Positions 57,701 through 64,000 of a DNA stretch of 64,000 bases are shown here, piece after piece. This stretch comes from Trichodelitschia bisporula (taxonomy: Eukaryota; Ascomycota; Dothideomycetes; Phaeotrichales; Phaeotrichaceae): the NCBI GenBank assembly GCA_010356995.1, contig ML996687.1, positions 683,803-747,802 on the forward strand. Direction: 5' to 3'. Numbering within the stretch: the stretch's first letter is position 1; each line of letters starts with the position of its first letter. The notes beneath the pieces are model-generated. The model was not told where the DNA came from. It did no database searches and saw only the letters and a program-made list of their open reading frames with translations. Both the position numbers and the translations under genes were made by a program.

Positions 57701-58581
57701 CGGCGAACTAGGAGGGAGATCCCTCCCAACTTGCTTTTGCTGACTTTGAGCATTCTCATTGAAAGAGGCGGCATCCTTTGGAGACGAAAAGTTGGGCTGA
57801 CTGACCGACATACGCGCTGTATCGATCCCATTCTGGACTTCGCCCGGTAGCTTTCCGCTCGGGCTGGACGTAACGGTCTCTGGGATGGAAAGTGGCGCGG
57901 CAGGCTGCGCATCACGTCCAGTCGAGGAATCTGAGGTGGTAGACGAAACACGGGCTAGCACTTCACCATTGGCATCCGTCGAGTGCCGTGACGGGTTCGC
58001 GTCGTTAACAGCCGGTGTCTGAGAGATGCTTTTACGTAGAACGTCTTCTTGCGATACTTTCGGCGGAGCGGGTTCGTCGGCCTCAGGCTCCGCCGATTCC
58101 GAGAGTCGGAGAAGAGAGCTCCTTCTCGCAATTTTGAGATGGCGCCTATGCGCGGTGTGAGTTCTCAAATTCGAGGTTGGCGGAATTGATGCCTCGCGGA
58201 AGACGTTGGCTTGCAGCACTTGGATCAGGCACTCTTTGGCGGGAGTGTCCGGTGGGAAAATGTCACCGACAGTGTCTGAGATATCTATGTCAAAGCCATC
58301 GCCATTCTGCAGCTTCTTGATGACGAATTGCCTGTATTCTGTAAATTTCTGATTATACAATGGGACGCCGCGTGGACGTACTGCGCATGAACGGAATCGA
58401 GGTAGTTCTTCTTGTACCGCGTCTCTACTTCTTCCCAGACTGCGGCAAAGGTCTGCTGGGGATCCACCGGCATTACGAAAGCATCGACGCGACCCACATC
58501 TTCAGCCTTAGATTTCCTCCAGTTGGGAAGCGAGCTTGAAGTGGATGCCGGGAGCGGCAGAACCTTCACGAGAAGTCGCAT
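54800..58581 (-). CDS. Dnt1/Net1-like nucleolar protein with a SANT-like module (1227 aa)
   Basis: Exons: 58581-58382, 58331-56030, 55981-54800, introns of 50 and 48 nt. The N-terminus (MRLLVKVLPLPASTSSS ... QTFAAVWEEVETRYKKNYLD ... FVIKKLQNGDGFDIDISDTV) matches the ubiquitin-like N-terminal domain of fungal Dnt1/Net1/Tof2 nucleolar proteins, which anchor silencing or Cdc14-type regulators at rDNA. The middle is Ser/Pro/Gln-rich and disordered. Near residues 565-615 is a Myb/SANT-like block, MRWTKEESTLLYRLRSAD, followed by WEEVFKRFPGRTNPSVRKHW. The C-terminal third is again disordered, with acidic Asp/Ser runs (SDSDSDDTSESSDSDESS) and basic patches (KRKRLSEPLPTKKKARP). Nucleolar or chromatin location is likely. 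The family call is good for the N-terminus; SANT is pattern-based. Confidence 0.8.
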
Positions 58582-59325
58582 AGTGGCGCAAACGGGCAAG
58601 ACGCCCTCTCAGAAGTCGCGAAACGCACGAGAAATAGAGAAATTTCCACGGCTGCTAGAGAGTGACGTTGACGACAGGGTTTGGAAAACAAATGCAGAGA
58701 TGGGCAAGTAGTGAAGTGCGGAGGTGTTGATGGACAGGAGAGGAGGGCGTGCGCTGTGGAAAGCGGTAGAGGTTGCACCGTCCTTTTGAGTGAGACAGGG
58801 ATCTGGGTGCATGGGTCTGCTGCCAAGACGGTTCAAGCTTTGCGCGTAGCCACGTGACCAATATGAGACAAGGCTGTGCGTTTCTGTGGCCCAACGAGGC
58901 TGTCCTGTCTTTTGCGCCTATTAACTACATGTAAACTCTTCCGGCCTTACCCTCGAACCTCACGGGCCCTTACTATGTGTGCTATCTGGCGTCAGTTTGT
59001 GTCGTGCTGTACGGATGTACAGGTACCCCGCATCAGACCTCGCCTTCCTTTCCAGGATTGCCGAAAATTGTGACGCACCGTAAAAAGTTCCTGTACGGAG
59101 GTAGGTTCATGCAGGATGCATACGCCAAAGTTTACGGAGTACAGACAGCCCCTCGTGCCCCTCTCTGCCTTTCCAGATGAGGTGTCCATCGGGAAACGGG
59201 CATTTCCCAGATATGTGAGAGAGGAAAAGCAATGCAGAATTACGGCTGAAAGAGTCGGGGCCAACAACCTAAGACAAAGCAAAAAGTGATATTTTAGTCA
59301 ACGTCCGATTTCCAAACCACCCAGC
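58582..59325. other. Intergenic region upstream of the Dnt1-like gene
   Basis: 744 bp containing the Dnt1-like promoter and the nitronate monooxygenase 3' region. A TACGGAGTA element is at 59133. No gene is supported. Confidence 0.5.
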
Positions 59326-60369
59326 TCATAACCGGCTGCTGTTCCCGAGATAACTCTGCCCTAGACGTAGCTGGTTGACAGCCTGGGTAACCATCTCCTC
59401 CACGATTTGCTTGGCCGGTTTAATGTCCTGGATGACGCCGGCAACCTGGCCCATCAAAAAAGGTATATCCACTTCTTTGCCGTCATCCATATCCTTGGCC
59501 ATCGGCACAATGCCCTTCTCTGTGAGGGCCTTGATATCCTCCGGCCGATTTTCCCAGCCCTGGACGTAGTCATTCATCTTTACTCGCAGCGGACGTCCAC
59601 TGATAACCAGCGTGCGCAGTGTATCCGCAAACGTCGCCGACACCACATTTTCCTTGTGCATCTGCGAGCAGCCCGCCTCCGCGCTGGCCACGAAGCGCGT
59701 CCCGACCCACACGCCCTGGGCACCCTGCATCAGACTGCTCGCGAGTCCGCGCCCGTCCCAGATACCGCCCGCCGCAACAACCATAGCCGGCTCTCCTGTT
59801 ATCGGACTCTTGTACCGCGACGCGACATCCACAACGGCGGGGATGAGAATGCTGTTGGCAATGTCGCCAGTATGTCCACCACCTTCGCCACCTTGCGCGC
59901 ACACGATATCCACGCCCGCCTCAAGCGCCTTGATCGCGTGTTTCGGCGCGCCGACCATATTCATGACGAGGATTCCGGCGCCGTGGAGCCGCTCGATGAC
60001 GCGCTTGGGCGGCACGCCGACGGCGCTGACGAAAAGCTTCGCCTTGTTGGCGATGATGACGTCGACGAGCTGGTCGAGCTGTCCGTGCGTGTAGTCGTGG
60101 TTCGTCTTGCGCGCCGAGCCACCCACTTGCGGCAGCGCAAGGTCGACACCGAATGGAAGGGACGGATCGGCAAGGTTCGCCTTGATGTCGTCGATGATAT
60201 CTTGCAGCTGCTTCGGTGTGTAGCCCAGGCCTCCGATGACCCCAAGGCCGCCGGCGTTGCTTACAGCTGCAGCCAGAGAACCACCCGACGTGCGCGCCAT
60301 GCCGGCGAGAATGATGGGGTACTTGATGCCGAGCAGCTTGCACAGCGGTGTTGAGAGAGTAGGCGTCAT
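59326..60369 (-). CDS. Nitronate monooxygenase (2-nitropropane dioxygenase family)
   Basis: A 347-residue FMN-dependent TIM-barrel enzyme oxidising alkyl nitronates such as propionate-3-nitronate, a detoxification role. Single exon from ATG at 60369 (MTPTLSTPLCKLLGIKYPII). Family features: ILAGMARTSGGSLAAAVSNA, GGLGVIGGLGYTPKQLQDII, the glycine-rich FMN region CAQGGEGGGHTGD (with the histidine used in catalysis by some members), PAMVVAAGGIWDGRGLASS and QGVWVGTRFVASAEA. The length is typical. It is not next to nitro-compound genes. A 315-codon antisense frame is a shadow. Confidence 0.94.
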   Translation of the reverse strand: MTPTLSTPLCKLLGIKYPIILAGMARTSGGSLAAAVSNAGGLGVIGGLGYTPKQLQDIIDDIKANLADPSLPFGVDLALPQVGGSARKTNHDYTHGQLDQLVDVIIANKAKLFVSAVGVPPKRVIERLHGAGILVMNMVGAPKHAIKALEAGVDIVCAQGGEGGGHTGDIANSILIPAVVDVASRYKSPITGEPAMVVAAGGIWDGRGLASSLMQGAQGVWVGTRFVASAEAGCSQMHKENVVSATFADTLRTLVISGRPLRVKMNDYVQGWENRPEDIKALTEKGIVPMAKDMDDGKEVDIPFLMGQVAGVIQDIKPAKQIVEEMVTQAVNQLRLGQSYLGNSSRL

Positions 60370-60870
60370 TGTGCTGGGTGACGAAAAGGGTCGAATGAGC
60401 TACTCAGTTAGGGAGGGTAAAAGATGAGAGTCTGCAGGAGATAGACAGAGAGTCTGAGACGGCTTCGAGCTTCCATGGATTGCTGGCGCGCGGCCTTAAT
60501 ACTAAAGATGGGGAAGCGCGACGTGGAGGCGTTTTCACTTTGCGGGGTCGAGGGGCCGAGGAAGACGGGACAAGCGTCGGCGGGTACATAGCAAGGGTTC
60601 GGCGCAGCTTGCAGCTGACCGCCAAGGGCCGCCAACTTCAGGGGAGAGAACGGCAAATTCGGCGATTGCAACGTGTACGGCATATTCACACTACGGACGA
60701 CCGGCAATACTCGGTAGAAACTGTTTGCGGGAGTGGCAAAGATACAATGCTCATGGTCCAGTGTGCCCGTACTCAGTGCTTCACGAAAACCTAGCGTACA
60801 GAGTGATATCTCGAAAACGTTGCTACTCCCGAGGGGAACGCAAAGCACTACACTACGACCAACGCGAGTC
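60370..60870. other. Intergenic region, nitronate monooxygenase / taxilin
   Basis: 501 bp between two minus-strand genes: taxilin 3' end and monooxygenase promoter. Open frames there are short and unsupported. Confidence 0.5.
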
Positions 60871-62402
60871 CTAGACCTTGATTCCATTAACTTGCCCAAT
60901 CGCACGGCTTTTCGCATGTGCTCCGTTGGTCTGCGGAGGTGGCGGGGGAGGCGGCGGCACAGGTCCGAACGGTCGACGAGCAGCCTCGAGAGTCTCCTCC
61001 TCCGTATCGTCATCATACTCCTCACTGGCGTCATCGTATGCCTCATCATCCTCATCGTCGTACTCGCTATCGGTCTGATCAATATCTGTACCTCGATCTT
61101 GGAGGTTGACCTGTCCGCGACCTTGCGCTTGCATGCCACGGCATAGCTTCTCCAGGTTTTCATTCTTCTTCCGCAGCACCTCCATTTCTTTGGCCGTGCG
61201 AGTGCGTTCCTCAGCCATTTTAAGGATATTTTGATTAGTCGCTTCTTGCTTGCGGGTAAGCGTGAGATTCTCCTTTTCCAGTCGCTTTGTTTTCTTGGAC
61301 ATCTCCTCCATCTCTCTCCGGAAGGTGAGGAAGAGGTCGTTGGAGTTGTTTAGAGTGTCCTCGACCTTGCGAGAGGGTTAAACGAAATTGAAATGAAAGA
61401 TGACCAGCTCGAGGCATACCTGTTTAAATTTCTCCACATAGATGTTCAGCTGGCTGCGAAGTTCAGTTTCGGTCTGCGAGAAGGTCGACACCTGACGCGT
61501 GAGTTGATGCGACTTGGACGATTCCATCTCGTGGACCTTGCGCTGGTGCTCGAGCTTGGCCAGATGGTACTGGATCTCGAGATCTTTCTGGCGCAGCTGC
61601 GACTGGAAATGGAGCTCGCGAAGTTCGTGCTGGTCGACGAAAGACTTGAACTTTGCGCGGAACCTATCAAGTGTAAGCTAAGCTCGCTACACTGGAGGAG
61701 TTGGCTACATTTCGTCAGTCTCGTACGTCTCGCTTTCCTGCTTGGCCGGATCGTGCAGTTCTAATGCCGCTTCGACGTCCGACACGAGACCATCCAGGCG
61801 ATCCTGAAGCTCCTCGCGGAGCTTGAGCTCGTACGCCTCAAGTCGCTGGACGTCAGCGCGAAGCTTGCGATTTTCGTTGTTCGTCTCGCGGGACAGCTTT
61901 TCGAGTTTCTCCTTGATCGTAGTTGTCTTACTCAGCTCGGACTTGGCGGTATCCTTTTCCTTCTGCAACACGTCTGCGCGCTTTTTGGCCTTTTGATACT
62001 CGCGCTCAAGGCGCTTCATGTCGCCATAGAGCTGAGTGTACTTCTTCTGCACAAAGTCGATCCGCTCGAGGGCATCGACGCTAGCCGCCTGTTGTGCGAT
62101 GTCGCGGTTGGCCTTCTTGACTTCACGCTCTACTCGTAGGAGCTGGTTAGGTACGTTACGACAAAGCGGGGATACGCTTAAACCAGGGACACTTGCGCAC
62201 CTATCTCAGCATCCTGTTCGCGATCGCCCGCGGCATCCCGCTCGAGACGAGCCACGGTCTGCTCTAGCAGCTTGTTGGTATCAACAGGTTCCGCCGCCTT
62301 TTTTCCTTTACCCCGTTTGGCGGCGGCAGTCGTGGGGTTTGCACCCGCAGTAGCAGCAGTAGGTGCCATGGGTGTCGTGGCCGAGACGTTCTTCCGTGGC
62401 AT
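60871..62402 (-). CDS. Taxilin-family coiled-coil protein
   Basis: A 453-residue long coiled-coil protein of the taxilin (myosin-like coiled-coil) family, whose animal members bind syntaxins and act in vesicle traffic. Exons: 62402-62201, 62129-61709, 61663-61420, 61365-60871; introns of 71, 45 and 54 nt. The first acceptor is the second AG after the branch site (CGAGTAG), because the nearer one creates a stop. The N-terminus is Ala/Lys-rich. The heptad region runs from about residue 45 to 360: DFVQKKYTQLYGDMKRLERE, FRAKFKSFVDQHELRELHFQ, NSNDLFLTFRREMEEMSKKT and LEKENLTLTRKQEATN are all family signatures. The C-terminus is acidic (DDEDDEAYDDASEEYDDD), then an eight-proline run. Confidence 0.93.
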
Positions 62403-63558
62403 GATAGGTGGGGCAATCTCGCGGTATGCGGTGACGGCACCGTGACGGACAGAGGTGCCTTAGAACGCAACTCAATTGCGGGAACGCGTGCACTTCCAAT
62501 TCAACCGGAGAAGTCGCTGGAGTATGGTGGAGGCGTCGTGATCGGGTACCGGGGGCGACCGTGTTTGAGAGTTGGAGCGAGGGGACGGTGCGGGCGCTTC
62601 AGGTGCGTGCGCGACCGCTTCGGCGAAGGTTGGCGGAACAGGCACTAAAGAACATGAAGGCGCGCCAGAGGCGCAAGCTGCTGGGTGTGGTGGTTCCTGT
62701 ATATGCTGTGTAAGGATGGGAGAGAACTTTGCGGTTAGTGTGGAGGGAATGCTGGCGGTTGTGGTTGCATGTCTCTTTGATGGCACGGGAATTGGGAAGA
62801 CCCTACTGTGTTCTTGGCTTTAGGCAGGGTGCGCAGCCATCTCAAGGACCGGTCGCCACATGGCCAATGATAGGGCTTGAGCAGCGGGCAAAGTAAATAC
62901 AGATTGCGAAGTCATCTCATCATCAGCTCCTTTTCTTCTCTTGATCCATCAAACAACATCGTTTCCATTGTCAACTCTTCATGTCTCCTTTGCCCTGAAC
63001 ATGACAGCGAATGAAGATCCGTCGAATCTTGAGATCTTGGATTCCAGCGAATCGAAACCGTGCACCTTGCAGCATCAAGGTCCGTGTTCGAAGTGTACGA
63101 TGTGTGTCCTATCGTTTCGGACTTCTTCATGACAACAGCTCCGCCACAACTATCTGCTTCGTAACGGCATTACGGAGTATTGCTCTCCGCAACTTCGCCA
63201 AGTGCATTACATCAGGCCCCATCTGACCACCTTCCATTTTGGTTTATTGCTTCCACTTCAAACCCCACATAACGTGGGACAGATGCAGTGAGGTTGTCAT
63301 TTCGAACTTGGCGACTTCCCTCCAGTAGAGAGGCTTTGCCGATGGTTCCCCTGTTGCCTTTAGACAGGCTTTCTTCGCCCTTCGCCCGGTTTCGTTACGC
63401 CAGAAATTTGCTAGCTTCGGAGCCGGCATGTCACGAGGAAACGCAATCCCGGGCTAATGAAATCGAAGTGACTTTTTCCTATGACGCCGCCGCTGCTGTC
63501 ATTGATCCTCTTTGTCTTTGAAGCTGCTGTGGTCATTTTGTCCCTGGATCGTGTCGTC
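62403..63558. other. Divergent intergenic region taxilin / CYM1
   Basis: About 1.2 kb. A 43-codon ATG frame at 63001-63132 encodes a small Cys-containing peptide but has no other support. A TACGGAGTA element is at 63171. The rest shows no gene. Confidence 0.5.
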
Positions 63559-64000
63559 ATGCTCCGCACCAGCCGGCCTCTATGGCCGTTGCAAAGAGTC
63601 ATACCATCTCCTCGTTCTTCGGCCTCCCTCGCCCGGCGGAGCTACGCGTCAGCCGTTGACCTCAGCAACTACCCAAAGCCTGGCGACAAGCTCTACGGTT
63701 TTACGGTCAAGAGAACTGAACAGGTCCCGGAGTTCGAATTGGCAGCTATACAGCTGCAACACGACAAGACGGGCGCAGAGTACCTCCATATTGGCCGCGA
63801 TGACTCCAACAATGTCTTCTCCATTGGCTTCAAGACAAATCCACCAGATGCTACGGGTGTTCCCCACATCTTGGAGCACACAACTCTCTGTGGGAGTGAG
63901 AAGTGGGTTTATCCCGTTGCAATCTGCAGTAACAATAACTGACCATAGTCCAGGTACCCCGTTCGCGACCCCTTCTTCAAGATGCTTCCTCGCTCTCTAT
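63559..64000 (+). CDS. CYM1: Mitochondrial presequence protease CYM1/PreP (5' part)
   Basis: The N-terminal portion of the M16C zinc metalloprotease that degrades cleaved presequences in the mitochondrial matrix. The gene runs off the right edge. Exon 1 is 63559-63902; a 51-nt intron (63903-63953) restores [20 protein letters not shown]. The start [20 protein letters not shown] is an Arg/Ser-rich targeting peptide. The inverted zinc motif HILEH (residues 103-107) is intact; its second-shell glutamate lies beyond the window. [19 protein letters not shown] before it is a strong family block. An in-frame extension upstream of this ATG is open for 26 more codons, but the targeting signal fits the chosen start. 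Confidence 0.94.

Noticed and set aside
59407-60354. 315-codon plus-strand frame
   Set aside because: Shadow of the nitronate monooxygenase gene, whose protein is complete and conserved.
63001-63132. 43-codon ATG frame with three closely spaced cysteines
   Set aside because: Short, no signal peptide and no splice or homology support; could be an upstream ORF or chance.

Overview
The window is nuclear DNA from a filamentous ascomycete (Pezizomycotina); the class cannot be fixed from sequence alone. The evidence is: compact protein genes with many 41-71 nt introns carrying CTAAC/CTGAC-type branch sites, moderately high GC, pyrimidine-rich promoters, and fungal-type families (HsbA-like wall protein, Pex12, a ClC with the fungal N-terminus, an extensin-like GPI protein, a Dnt1-like nucleolar protein). 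I recognise no transposon, retroelement, viral relic, CRISPR array, rRNA or tRNA gene. Twenty-seven protein genes are supported, two of them cut by the window edges.

Layout. 1-8.5 kb: the 3' part of NUP84 (+), a nine-exon ClC chloride transporter (-), a DPB3-like histone-fold gene (+), ARC40/ARPC1 (-) and BET1 (+). 8.5-22 kb: a gene-poor gap, a small MARVEL-type membrane protein (+), a lineage-restricted coiled-coil protein (-), SDH1 (-) divergent from a basic nuclear-looking protein (+), and an HsbA-like secreted protein (+). 22-35 kb: a 3 kb gap, a proline-rich GPI-type wall protein interrupted by an assembly gap (+), a secreted alkaline phosphatase (-), PEX12 (-) divergent from a small disordered protein (+), and a conserved fungal protein of unknown role (-). 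35-50 kb: two long non-coding stretches with diverged tandem repeats around an unrecognised gene (+), a DHA2-type MFS exporter (+), a NAT9-type acetyltransferase with a GC-AG intron (+), RPT4 (-) divergent from enolase (+), and a Ser/Pro-rich GPI-type protein (+). 50-64 kb: a small coiled-coil protein (-) divergent from a long disordered protein with internal duplications (+), a Dnt1/Net1-like protein with a SANT-like module (-), a nitronate monooxygenase (-), a taxilin (-), and the 5' end of the mitochondrial presequence protease CYM1/PreP (+).

The genes do not form one pathway or a biosynthetic cluster. Most are housekeeping genes (nuclear pore, replication, actin nucleation, ER-Golgi SNARE, TCA cycle, glycolysis, proteasome, peroxisome import, mitochondrial proteostasis), interspersed with cell-surface and fast-evolving genes. 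Gene models below were built by hand by matching splice sites to protein conservation; summed exon phases close in frame in every complete model, except that the gap-containing gene needs a different true gap length. I found no convincing new molecular system. The most useful observations are unusual splicing (a GC-AG intron, and a 16-nt microexon whose flanking introns are jointly in frame), the 118-bp tandem repeat, the misjoined frame across the N-gap, and the domain combination in the Dnt1-like protein.
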